Origin: Cyclobacteriaceae bacterium
Lineage (GTDB): Bacteria; Bacteroidota; Bacteroidia; Cytophagales; Cyclobacteriaceae
DNA length: 64,000 nt
Assembly: GCA_026003355.1 (NCBI GenBank)
Contig: BPHC01000012.1
Location: 1-64,000, forward strand
Reading direction: 5' to 3'
The notes beneath the pieces were generated by a model, which saw nothing but the letters and a program-made list of their open reading frames with translations, did not search any database and was not told the DNA's origin. This document shows, one piece after another, positions 27,034-35,212 of the stretch (the stretch's first letter is position 1; each line of letters opens with the position of its first letter). A program made the position numbers and the translations under genes.

Positions 27034-28437
27034 GTGCAGAACAATACCCCACGCGCTTCGCTTTGGCAGGCACTTAAAGATGCCCTTAACGGCACGGAGG
27101 CCGATTATACCCAAATAAATTTAAACCGCGCCATTTTTCTGCTGGCCATCCCCATGATTCTGGAACTGGTTATGGAATCGACCTTTGCCGTGGTGGATAT
27201 ATTCTTTGTAAGCCAGCTGGGTGCTTCGGCCATTGCAACGGTTGGGCTTACCGAAACCTTTATGTTCTTGCTTTACTCCATAGCAGGCGGACTGGCTACG
27301 GCTGCCACGGCCATCATAGCGCGGCGCATAGGCGAAAAAAAACCGGAAGAGGCTGGGCTTTCGGCTGTACAGGCTGTGGTACTGGCCTTGCTGGCGTCTG
27401 TTCCTTTTGCTGTTGCAGGAATATTCTTTCCTCGCCAGATGTTGCTGCTAATGGGTGCCGACCCGTGGACACTGCAGCACGGTTATGTGTATGCCCAATG
27501 GATGCTGGGCGGAAATGCCGTCATTATGCTGTTGTTCGTAATGAATGCGGTTTTCCGCGGAGCCGGTGATGCCGCCATAGCTATGCGTATTCTGTGGATT
27601 GCCAATGCGGTAAACATTATGTTAGATCCGCTTTTAATTTTTGGGTGGGGTCCAATTCCGGCTCTTGGCATTGAAGGTGCCGCTATTGCCACCACCACTG
27701 GAAGGGCCGCGGGTGTGGCGCTTCAGGTGTATTACCTGTTAAAAGGAAGCAAGCACATTTGCATTGTGCGGCATCAGTTTACAGTGCATACAGCTACCCT
27801 GCTGCATATTCTTAAAACTTCGCTTGGCGGCATTGGTCAGTCGGTTATTGCCACTACTTCGTGGGTATTGCTTATGCGCATCCTGGCCGATATCAGCAGC
27901 CAGGCGGTGGCAGGTGCTACCATTACCATCCGCATGATGATGTTTACCCTTATGCCGGCCTGGGGGTTTTCGAATGCTGCCGCCACTTTGGTGGGCCAGA
28001 ACCTCGGAGCCGCAAAACCCGAGCGGGCCGAACGTACGGTGTGGATTATCGGGCTGTACAACATGATTTTCCTTATCGCTATATCGCTGCTGTACTTTTT
28101 CTGCAACCGCGAACTCATGCTATTATTTACCCGTGATAGTGAGGTTGTGGATATAGGTGCCGAATGGCTTAAGATTTTGTCGTATTCCTATTTTGTTTAC
28201 GGCTGGTGGATGGTGGCTGTACAAGCTTTTAACGGGGCCGGCGACACCCACACGCCCACCCGCATTAACCTGGTGTTCTTTTGGCTCATCCAGATTCCCC
28301 TAAGCTGGTACCTGGCTAATTATTTACAATGGCAACACAGCGGTGTGTTTTGGGGCGTGTTTATTTCAGAAACTTCGGTAGGATTATTTACTCTTTGGCT
28401 GTTTACCCGCGGAAAGTGGAAAACCTTTAAGGTATAG
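27034..28437 (+). CDS. MATE family efflux transporter
   Basis: 467 residues with a GTG start at 27034; no better ATG is visible upstream. Twelve hydrophobic segments arranged as two similar halves are seen. The N-terminal half has LAIPMILELVMESTFAVVDIFFVSQLG, and the mid-region has NAVNIMLDPLLIFGWGPIPALGIEGAAIAT, typical of NorM/DinF-like multidrug and toxin exporters driven by H+ or Na+. The second half carries LVGQNLGAAKPERAERT. The stop abuts the convergent small gene at 28438. Confidence 0.93.
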   Translation: MQNNTPRASLWQALKDALNGTEADYTQINLNRAIFLLAIPMILELVMESTFAVVDIFFVSQLGASAIATVGLTETFMFLLYSIAGGLATAATAIIARRIGEKKPEEAGLSAVQAVVLALLASVPFAVAGIFFPRQMLLLMGADPWTLQHGYVYAQWMLGGNAVIMLLFVMNAVFRGAGDAAIAMRILWIANAVNIMLDPLLIFGWGPIPALGIEGAAIATTTGRAAGVALQVYYLLKGSKHICIVRHQFTVHTATLLHILKTSLGGIGQSVIATTSWVLLMRILADISSQAVAGATITIRMMMFTLMPAWGFSNAAATLVGQNLGAAKPERAERTVWIIGLYNMIFLIAISLLYFFCNRELMLLFTRDSEVVDIGAEWLKILSYSYFVYGWWMVAVQAFNGAGDTHTPTRINLVFFWLIQIPLSWYLANYLQWQHSGVFWGVFISETSVGLFTLWLFTRGKWKTFKV

Positions 28438-28644
28438 CTATTCCAGCTCACGGATTTCAAAGTCTTTCCCCATTCCGTAGCGAATCAGATCTTTAAGCTT
28501 ATATACTTCCAGCGTGTAAATATCCTTAACTTCAAAATCGCCATCTGCCCGGATATTTTCAACCACGAAGTCGTGTATTTCTCCGTAATTCACGAGGCGG
28601 TATTTTTTACCGGTGCGCAGCACATCAAATGCCAGGCCTTTCAT
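28438..28644 (-). CDS. Small conserved-looking hypothetical protein
   Basis: 68 residues, MKGLAFDVLRTGKKYRLVNY onward, soluble and charged with no leader or membrane segment. The spacing of short beta-strand-like stretches (YRLVNYGEIHDFVVENI, FEVKDIYTLEVYKLKDL) suggests a small SH3-like or barrel fold, but I do not recognise a family. It is the last gene of rmuC / GroES-like / this gene, 28 bp after the GroES-like stop, so it is probably co-transcribed. Confidence 0.6.
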   Translation of the reverse strand: MKGLAFDVLRTGKKYRLVNYGEIHDFVVENIRADGDFEVKDIYTLEVYKLKDLIRYGMGKDFEIRELE

Positions 28645-28672
28645 GGTTTCAGTAAAAAAAAATAGCCCGGGT

Positions 28673-29047
28673 TTACAATTCTTCTTCGCGTTCCAGCATC
28701 AGGATGGACGACTGCGGAACAATAAAATACTTTTCGCCCTCGTAGATAACTTCGATCGCACCCTTTTGCAGAAAAATAGCCAGGTCGCCTTCCTGTGCCT
28801 GGAGCGGCAGGTATTTTACCTGCTCTTCGCGGCCCTTCCAGAGTTCGTCTTCATCAGCCGGCAACGGAAGGGGGTATCCGGGCCCAACCTTAATAACATA
28901 CCCGCTTTGAATTTTTTCTTTTTCCTGAACACCGGGCGGCAGATACAGGCCGCTCTCGGTGCGGTCGGACTGGCGAACAGGTTTTATCAGCACGCGGTCG
29001 CCTACCACAATCAGTTTTTTCAGCTTGTTATCGGGTGTAATTTTCAT
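28673..29047 (-). CDS. GroES-like co-chaperonin family protein
   Basis: 124 residues, longer than GroES (about 95). It keeps the Cpn10 framework: VVGDRVLIKPVRQSDRTESGLYLPPG at the N-terminus and EVIYEGEKYFIVPQSSILML at the C-terminus. The middle (YPLPLPADEDELWKGREEQVKYLPLQ) is an insertion relative to GroES. No groEL is next to it, so it is a paralogue rather than the housekeeping co-chaperonin. It sits between rmuC (25 bp upstream) and the small gene at 28438. Confidence 0.82.
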   Translation of the reverse strand: MKITPDNKLKKLIVVGDRVLIKPVRQSDRTESGLYLPPGVQEKEKIQSGYVIKVGPGYPLPLPADEDELWKGREEQVKYLPLQAQEGDLAIFLQKGAIEVIYEGEKYFIVPQSSILMLEREEEL

Positions 29048-29072
29048 GGATTTATATGGCCATGTAAATATA

Positions 29073-30377
29073 TCAATCTTCCGAAGCTCTTTCCACGAGT
29101 CTGGGGTCCAGTACTTTAGTGGTCTTGGCGCCCAGTTCGCGGATTTTTTCTGCTTTGCTTATCAGATTTCCCTTTCCTTCATACAGTTTGCGCATAGCAT
29201 CGGTATAGGTATCTTTGGTTTGGTTTAATTGGTGCCCTACCTTTTTGAGGTCTTCTACAAATGCCACAAACTTGTCATAGAGTTTGCCGCTTTCATCGGC
29301 AATTTCCAGGGCATGCTGACTTTGCTTCTGCATTTTCCATATGCTGGCCACCGTACGCAGGGTGGCAAGCAGCGTTGTGGGACCTACAATAACAATTCGT
29401 TTGTCCCAGGCAAAGTTAAACAGGTCGGGGTCTTTCTGCAACGCTACCGAAAACGAGGCTTCAATGGGTACAAACATTAAAACGAAGTCGGGTGTGTTGA
29501 AGTCCAGCGAGCTGTAGTAATTTTTGTCGCTCAGCAGCTTAACATGGCTTTTCAGCGAATCGAGATGGGCCTTAAGGAAATATTCGCGCTGTTCATCATC
29601 ATCGGCATTTACATATTGTTCATAATCGCTAAGCGAAACCTTGCTGTCGATGATAATATGCCGGTTATCGGGCAGCATCACCAGGCAGTCGGGCTTAATG
29701 GCGCTGCCTTCGGCATTTTTGGTTACTACCTGCATGCGGTATTCAATATCGCGCATAAGCCCGGAACGTTCCAGGATGGTTTCGAGAATAAATTCGCCCC
29801 AGTCGCCCTGCTTCTTCACATCGCCTTTCAGGGCGCGGGTAAGGTTACTGGCCTCTTCGGTTAGCTTATGGTTAAGTTCGTGCAGTTTGCGCACTTCTTC
29901 ACGCAGGCTTACCTTGTCGCGCAGTTCGCGGTCGTAGGTTTCTTCTACCTTTTTTTCAAACAGACTGATTTTTTCTTTTAAAGGTGTAAGCAAATCAGAA
30001 AGGGCGGTTTTGTTCTGTTCGGCAAATTTTTTCGATTTGTCTTCCAGAATTTTGTTGGCCAGGTTTTCGAACTCTGTTTTAAATTTTTCCTGCAGTTCAT
30101 ACAGTTCCTTTTGCCGCTCACTTAATTTTTCTTCCAGGTTGCGATAGTCGGCTTCGGTGGCCGAAAGACTGCGGCTCAGCTCCTCTATGCGCAGCCGTTC
30201 TTTTTCGAGTTTTTCTTCCAGCGTCTGAATGTGCTGTTTCAATGCGGTATTCCGTTCCTGTTCCGCCTTTACCTGCGAGGTTTTCTCGCTCAGCTCGGCC
30301 ATATATCGCAATTTGCCCATCACCCAGCCGGTCAGCACACCCAGCAGTAATCCGGTAAACAAAAAAAGCCATTCCAT
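29073..30377 (-). CDS. rmuC: DNA recombination protein RmuC
   Basis: 434 residues. An N-terminal membrane anchor (WLFLFTGLLLGVLTGWVMG) is followed by a long coiled coil (about residues 25-160, rich in Glu/Lys/Gln heptads) and then the RmuC nuclease-like domain: KKQGDWGEFILETILERSGL, IKPDCLVMLPDNRHIIIDSKVSL and VLMFVPIEASFSVAL, the PD-(D/E)xK-like core. RmuC limits DNA inversions and rearrangements in E. coli. The DUF-like C-terminus TTKVLDPRLVE is short. It heads a leftward operon with the GroES-like gene. Confidence 0.95.
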   Translation of the reverse strand: MEWLFLFTGLLLGVLTGWVMGKLRYMAELSEKTSQVKAEQERNTALKQHIQTLEEKLEKERLRIEELSRSLSATEADYRNLEEKLSERQKELYELQEKFKTEFENLANKILEDKSKKFAEQNKTALSDLLTPLKEKISLFEKKVEETYDRELRDKVSLREEVRKLHELNHKLTEEASNLTRALKGDVKKQGDWGEFILETILERSGLMRDIEYRMQVVTKNAEGSAIKPDCLVMLPDNRHIIIDSKVSLSDYEQYVNADDDEQREYFLKAHLDSLKSHVKLLSDKNYYSSLDFNTPDFVLMFVPIEASFSVALQKDPDLFNFAWDKRIVIVGPTTLLATLRTVASIWKMQKQSQHALEIADESGKLYDKFVAFVEDLKKVGHQLNQTKDTYTDAMRKLYEGKGNLISKAEKIRELGAKTTKVLDPRLVERASED

Positions 30378-30501
30378 ACAGTAAAGGTAGTAGTTACAGG
30401 TGAAGTTTGGTTTGCCCTGGTAAAGTTAGTTGCTGGCTGCGACAAAAAGTGTCAGCCCGGCTTTTCGTTGTCCCGGCGGCCGGAAATACGTAACTTGCAG
30501 C

Positions 30502-31734
30502 ATGACTACTCTGGTATCTTCGAGCCATCAGGCCATTGAACTTGAAGACCGCTACGGGGCGCACAACTATCACCCGCTTCCGGTGGTATTAACCCGGGGC
30601 GAAGGCGTGTTTTTGTGGGATGTGGAAGGCAAACGGTATTTCGACTTCCTATCGGCCTACAGTGCGGTGAATCAGGGACACTGCCACCCTCGCATCATAC
30701 AGGTGCTTATTGACCAGGCCCGCGAGTTAACGCTTACTTCGCGTGCTTTTTACAACGACAAGCTGGGACCGGCAGAAAAATACGTTTGCGAAACATTCGG
30801 ATACCAGAAAGCCCTGTTTATGAACAGCGGTGCCGAAGCCAATGAAACCGCCATTAAGCTGGCGCGCAAGTGGGGCTACACAAAAAAGCAAATACCCGAA
30901 AACCAGGCCGTAATTGTTGCAGCCCGCAGAAATTTTCACGGGCGCACCACCACCATTATTTCTGCTTCGACCGACCCTTCGGCACGTGCCGGTTTCGGGC
31001 CCTTTATGCCGGGTTTTGAAATTGTTGAATACGATAGTATAGTCGCCCTGGAGCAGGCCCTCAGCAACCCGAACGTATGCGCCCTGTGGCTGGAGCCCAT
31101 TCAGGGTGAAGCGGGTGTGTATGTTCCGGCCGAAGGATACCTTAAAGCAGCAGAACAGCTATGCCGCAAACATAATGTTTTACTGATGATGGATGAAATC
31201 CAGACGGGCATAGGACGAACCGGCAAAATGCTGGCCTGCAACCACGAAAACGTTCGCCCCGATATCCTCATTCTGGGCAAAGCCCTGAGCGGTGGCGTTT
31301 TGCCGGTGTCGGTGGTGCTGGCCGATGATGAAATTATGCTGCTGATACAGCCCGGTGAACACGGCTCTACCTTCGGTGGTAATCCGCTGGCCGCTGCTGT
31401 GTGTATGGCTGCGCTGGAAGTGGTAAAAGATGAAAGGCTTGCCGAAAATGCTGCCCGCCTGGGCGTTGTTTTCCGCGAACGCATGGCCGGCCTGATGCAC
31501 AAAACCAGCCTCATTCAGGCAGTACGCGGCAAGGGATTGCTGAATGCCATCGTCATCAACGATGACCCGCAAAGCGACACAGCCTGGAAGCTTTGCCTGA
31601 GGTTTGCCGAAAACGGACTGCTGGCCAAACCTACCCATGGAAATATAGTCCGGCTGGCACCCCCGCTGATCATTACCAGTGAACAGCTTCACGAAGGATG
31701 CGACATTATTGAAAAGTCGGTTTTGGAAATGTAA
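30502..31734 (+). CDS. rocD: Ornithine-oxo-acid aminotransferase
   Basis: About 410 residues from [20 protein letters not shown] at 30502; the upstream extension to 30430 is not convincing. It is a class III PLP aminotransferase: [63 protein letters not shown] and PLP lysine K260 in [27 protein letters not shown] at the start matches ornithine aminotransferase, which converts ornithine to glutamate 5-semialdehyde, linking arginine breakdown with proline and glutamate. It is convergent with the amine oxidase gene. Confidence 0.94.
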   Translation: MTTLVSSSHQAIELEDRYGAHNYHPLPVVLTRGEGVFLWDVEGKRYFDFLSAYSAVNQGHCHPRIIQVLIDQARELTLTSRAFYNDKLGPAEKYVCETFGYQKALFMNSGAEANETAIKLARKWGYTKKQIPENQAVIVAARRNFHGRTTTIISASTDPSARAGFGPFMPGFEIVEYDSIVALEQALSNPNVCALWLEPIQGEAGVYVPAEGYLKAAEQLCRKHNVLLMMDEIQTGIGRTGKMLACNHENVRPDILILGKALSGGVLPVSVVLADDEIMLLIQPGEHGSTFGGNPLAAAVCMAALEVVKDERLAENAARLGVVFRERMAGLMHKTSLIQAVRGKGLLNAIVINDDPQSDTAWKLCLRFAENGLLAKPTHGNIVRLAPPLIITSEQLHEGCDIIEKSVLEM

Positions 31735-31757
31735 ATCAGTTAAAAACGGCCTTTCCC

Positions 31758-33230
31758 TTAGCCATTTATTATCGCATCAATTACTTCAAAGGCAGCCCTT
31801 TCGCCCGACTTTAGTGCTCCGCTAACCGTACCAGCCTCTCCGGTAAAATCGGTTGCTTCGCCGGCAAAGAACAGTTTGCCGCCCATCGGTGCTGCCAGCA
31901 CCTCGCGGTCGGCCAGCAGGCCACCGGGGAGATGATACGATACGCCTCCTTTGGCATACGGGTCTTTCTTCCAGTCTTTAATGGTGTACAGCAGTTTGTT
32001 GTTCTCTTCGGGTATGGTGCTCCTTCGTATGTTTTCGGTGGCATCGCCTCCATACCAGGCATCCATTTCGGCCAGGATGTTCAGCACCACATCGTCGGGG
32101 TTCATAGAAGAATAGGCCTCGGCCTTTGCCCCAAATACGGTTATGCTGAGTGTTCTGTTAAGACTGCTGCGCCCCACAGCCGGATTGAGTATAATGGGCG
32201 CCTCGGTTGCCCCGAAAATGGCAGCCACATCTTCACCGTAGAAGTTGCGTTTAAACTCCAGCACAATGCGCATGGCAGCATCCATGCCCAGGCGACTCAG
32301 CGCATTTAGCTTTGCCGTTGGCAGGGCCGGTGAAAAAGCAATGTCTCCATCTTTTAAAATTGATACCGGAACAGTTACAATTAGTTTGTTTACAGTTTCT
32401 GTCCCTCCGCTGTGTACTATTTCAATGGCATCGCCACTGTAGTTAACCGCCTGCACGACGGTGTTAAATTGAATGGAGGGCACCACGCGGCTGTACACAT
32501 TCAACAGGGCATCCTGCATGGGGTTGTTGCGCAGTGTGAGTTCTGTGCCATCGTGTTCCACCAGCGCCAGGCCTTCGGCCAGTGCTCGGGCCCCAATATT
32601 TGATGCAGCCGAACCAAACGGATTTCCCAACAGGGAATTAACCATAGGCAGTTGTGATGCAGGCACCCCGGCCGCAAGCGCGGCCTGCTCCACACTTAAA
32701 GTGGATGAACCACTAAAGGTGGTAAAAGAATCATAAAATGCCTTTGCCGAGGCAAAACCGGCGTTCAGCATGGCATCGGCTTCGGTTTTGGCTGCATTGT
32801 CAACAATATACCGGTTGGTGCTTTGGCTGCGGAAGTTTACCATGGGCACACCCCGAACTGCCAGAAGACCGGCCCACTTGGAATCGGACCCATTTATCCG
32901 GTCCGGGCCCAGTTCAACAGGAAAGTCGGAGTAAGGGTAATTTCCGGGAAAAAAAATGAGCGATTCGGTTGGTGCACTGGTACGATAAAGCGAGCATATT
33001 CTTCCGCCAATCCGGTTGTTGGCTTCAAACACTTTAACCTGTACACCTTTGGCGATGAGGATATCGGCCGCAATAAGGCCTGCAGCTCCTGCGCCAATAA
33101 TGCCTACTACCCCGTTATAGTTTATTTCCGGGGCGTTTTCATCGGGCACGCAGGCGCTTAACCAGGAAGGCAATGCCAGGCCTGCCGTAAGGCCGGCACT
33201 GATGTGCTTAATTGCAGTTCTGCGTTTCAC
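31758..33230 (-). CDS. Flavin-dependent amine oxidase, Tat-exported lipoprotein
   Basis: 490 residues. The leader has a twin-arginine motif (KRRTAIKH) and a lipobox-like LSAC, so the folded FAD protein is probably exported by Tat and lipid-anchored. The Rossmann dinucleotide motif VGIIGAGAAGLIAADILIAKG is followed by VFEANNRIGGRICS, and the C-terminus has KLFFAGEATDFTGEAGTVSGA, all typical of monoamine oxidase/amino-acid oxidase relatives. The substrate is unknown. No operon partner: it is convergent with rocD and divergent from the NadR-like gene. Confidence 0.9.
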   Translation of the reverse strand: MKRRTAIKHISAGLTAGLALPSWLSACVPDENAPEINYNGVVGIIGAGAAGLIAADILIAKGVQVKVFEANNRIGGRICSLYRTSAPTESLIFFPGNYPYSDFPVELGPDRINGSDSKWAGLLAVRGVPMVNFRSQSTNRYIVDNAAKTEADAMLNAGFASAKAFYDSFTTFSGSSTLSVEQAALAAGVPASQLPMVNSLLGNPFGSAASNIGARALAEGLALVEHDGTELTLRNNPMQDALLNVYSRVVPSIQFNTVVQAVNYSGDAIEIVHSGGTETVNKLIVTVPVSILKDGDIAFSPALPTAKLNALSRLGMDAAMRIVLEFKRNFYGEDVAAIFGATEAPIILNPAVGRSSLNRTLSITVFGAKAEAYSSMNPDDVVLNILAEMDAWYGGDATENIRRSTIPEENNKLLYTIKDWKKDPYAKGGVSYHLPGGLLADREVLAAPMGGKLFFAGEATDFTGEAGTVSGALKSGERAAFEVIDAIING

Positions 33231-33261
33231 GCTGTTTTGATTTTCTGAAAGTTAGCAAAAT

Positions 33262-33825
33262 ATGCCATTTTGGTGCGAAATGAATACCGATATACGACCA
33301 AAGGTAAAACGAATCGCCATAGTGGGCCCGGAATGTTCGGGTAAAACTGCGCTGGCCATGGAGCTGGCGCAGCATTACCGCACCGCATGGGTTCCCGAAT
33401 ACGCCCGCACTTACCTGAATTCGCTGGACAGACCCTACACGCCTGATGACCTGCTGATTATTGCCCGCGGCCAGTTAAAATGGGAAGACGAGCTGATCCA
33501 GCAGGCCAGTGGCTTACTGATATGCGATACCAACCTGCTGGTAATTAAAATATGGAGCGAATTCAAATACGGGAGTTGCCATCCGGAAATTATCGGTTTA
33601 ATGCGCGGCCGGCATTATGATCTTCACCTGCTTACCCACCCGGATATTCCCTGGGAAGACGACCCGCAGCGCGAACACCCCGATAAACGGGATCTGCTGT
33701 TTTCCATCTACCGTCGGGAAATAATCAGGTTGGGGGTTTCTTTTGCTGAGATTTATGGCAGCGGTGAGTCACGGATAAAAAAAGCCTGCAAGGCCATCGA
33801 TTTTCTCCTTTTAAATAAAGATTAG
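33262..33825 (+). CDS. NadR-like ATPase/ribosylnicotinamide kinase family protein
   Basis: 187 residues; a second ATG at 33280 (MNTDIRPKVKRIAIVGPE) may be the true start. The P-loop is GPECSGKTALAMELAQHY, followed by WVPEYARTYLNSLDRPYT, the characteristic block of the NadR C-terminal ribosylnicotinamide kinase domain. LLICDTNLLVIKIWSEFKYG and LTHPDIPWEDDPQREHPD complete it. The N-terminal adenylyltransferase domain of full-length NadR is absent. A role in NAD salvage is inferred from the family. Confidence 0.85.
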   Translation: MPFWCEMNTDIRPKVKRIAIVGPECSGKTALAMELAQHYRTAWVPEYARTYLNSLDRPYTPDDLLIIARGQLKWEDELIQQASGLLICDTNLLVIKIWSEFKYGSCHPEIIGLMRGRHYDLHLLTHPDIPWEDDPQREHPDKRDLLFSIYRREIIRLGVSFAEIYGSGESRIKKACKAIDFLLLNKD

Positions 33826-33896
33826 CACACCGGTACGCTGAAGCCTGCAGGTTGCATTAAAAATTCAGTACCTTCAGTCAACCTAAACCGCAACCT

Positions 33897-35186
33897 ATGA
33901 GCACCCGCAGATCTTTTTTCCGAAAAACAGCAGGTCTGGCCGGCGCACTTGCCCTTGGTCCGCTGGCCACCCGCGCAATAGCCGAAGACGTAAGCGATGC
34001 CCTGCTAAGGTTAAATAAACTACCGCTTGACCAGTCGATAACCGATGAAGACCTGTGGAGCACAATAGCACAGGCGTATACGGCCTCGCCTACCATACTT
34101 AATCTGAACAACGGTGGCGTAAGCCCACAGCCCAAAATAGTTCAGGATGCCGTTGACCGCTACTACCACCTGAGCAACGAAGCTCCCACGTACTACATGT
34201 GGCAGATACTCGACAAAGGCCGCGAGCCGCTGCGCAGAAAGCTGGCCAACCTGGCCGGCGTATCGGCCGAAGAAATTGCCATTAACCGAAATACTACCGA
34301 AGCCCTTGGCATTGTAACCTATGGCCTTACCCTGAACAAAGGCGATGAAATTGTAATGACGCGCCAGGATTACCCCAACATGGTGCATGCATGGAAACAG
34401 AAAGAATTGCGCGAAGGCATTAAAATAAAATGGGTTAACCTGAACCTGCCGGTTGAAGATGATGAACTGATACTGCGCGAATTCGTTAATGCCACCACAC
34501 CCAAAACGCGGATATGGCACATTACCCACATGATTAACTGGACCGGCCAGATACTTCCCGTTAAAAAACTCTGCGAAGAAGCCCGCAAACGAAACATCAT
34601 TTCTATAGTAGATGGAGCACACACCTTTGCGCACATGGATTTCAGAATTTCTGACTTCCGGCCCGATTATTTTGGTACCAGCCTCCACAAATGGCTCAGT
34701 GCTCCTTTTGGCACCGGCATGCTGTATGTGAAGCAGGAAAATATTGCCGGCTTGTTCCCCATCTTCCCCAACGACAAACCTACCGAAAGCAACATCCGGA
34801 AATTCGAAAGCCTCGGCACACGCTCATTCGCCCCCGAGCAGGCCATTGGCCAGGCCATAGATTTTCATCTGGCCATAGGAGCCCGGAGAAAAGAAGAGCG
34901 GCTTCGTTACCTTAAAAATTACTGGTGCGAAAAAGTGGCCAAACATCAGCGTATAAAATTGCATGTTTCGCTAAAACCTGAATATTCGTGTGCACTCGGA
35001 ACCTTTTCAATAGATGGCATGGACCCCAATGATGTGGTGAACCGGCTGTTTAACGGCTTTCAGATTCACACCACGGCCATTAAGTGGGAGAACATAAGTT
35101 GTGTGCGGGTAACCCCGCATGTGTACACCGCTACGCGCGATCTGGACAGATTTGTTGAAGCGGTTCTGAAAATTGCGGCATCATAA
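33897..35186 (+). CDS. Class V PLP aminotransferase with Tat signal (isopenicillin-N epimerase-like)
   Basis: 429 residues. The leader MSTRRSFFRKTAGLAGALALG has a twin-arginine motif and a hydrophobic region ending around ATRAIAE, suggesting Tat export of the folded PLP enzyme. The fold-type I core is visible: NRNTTEALGIVTYGL, ISIVDGAHTFAHMDF (PLP-binding Asp and His region) and TSLHKWLSAPFGTGML with the PLP lysine K265. Proteins of this class are often named isopenicillin-N epimerase or cysteine desulfurase-like, but the substrate is not determined. It lies 26 bp before the penicillin-acylase-like gene, so a shared transcript is likely. Confidence 0.87.
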   Translation: MSTRRSFFRKTAGLAGALALGPLATRAIAEDVSDALLRLNKLPLDQSITDEDLWSTIAQAYTASPTILNLNNGGVSPQPKIVQDAVDRYYHLSNEAPTYYMWQILDKGREPLRRKLANLAGVSAEEIAINRNTTEALGIVTYGLTLNKGDEIVMTRQDYPNMVHAWKQKELREGIKIKWVNLNLPVEDDELILREFVNATTPKTRIWHITHMINWTGQILPVKKLCEEARKRNIISIVDGAHTFAHMDFRISDFRPDYFGTSLHKWLSAPFGTGMLYVKQENIAGLFPIFPNDKPTESNIRKFESLGTRSFAPEQAIGQAIDFHLAIGARRKEERLRYLKNYWCEKVAKHQRIKLHVSLKPEYSCALGTFSIDGMDPNDVVNRLFNGFQIHTTAIKWENISCVRVTPHVYTATRDLDRFVEAVLKIAAS

Positions 35187-35212
35187 TGTGCAACAAGCCA
35201 ATTTAAATCATC

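Noticed and set aside
30382-30389. TACCTTTA as the rmuC promoter
   Set aside because: It lies only 5 bp before the start codon and would give an almost leaderless mRNA; the last base also misses the consensus.
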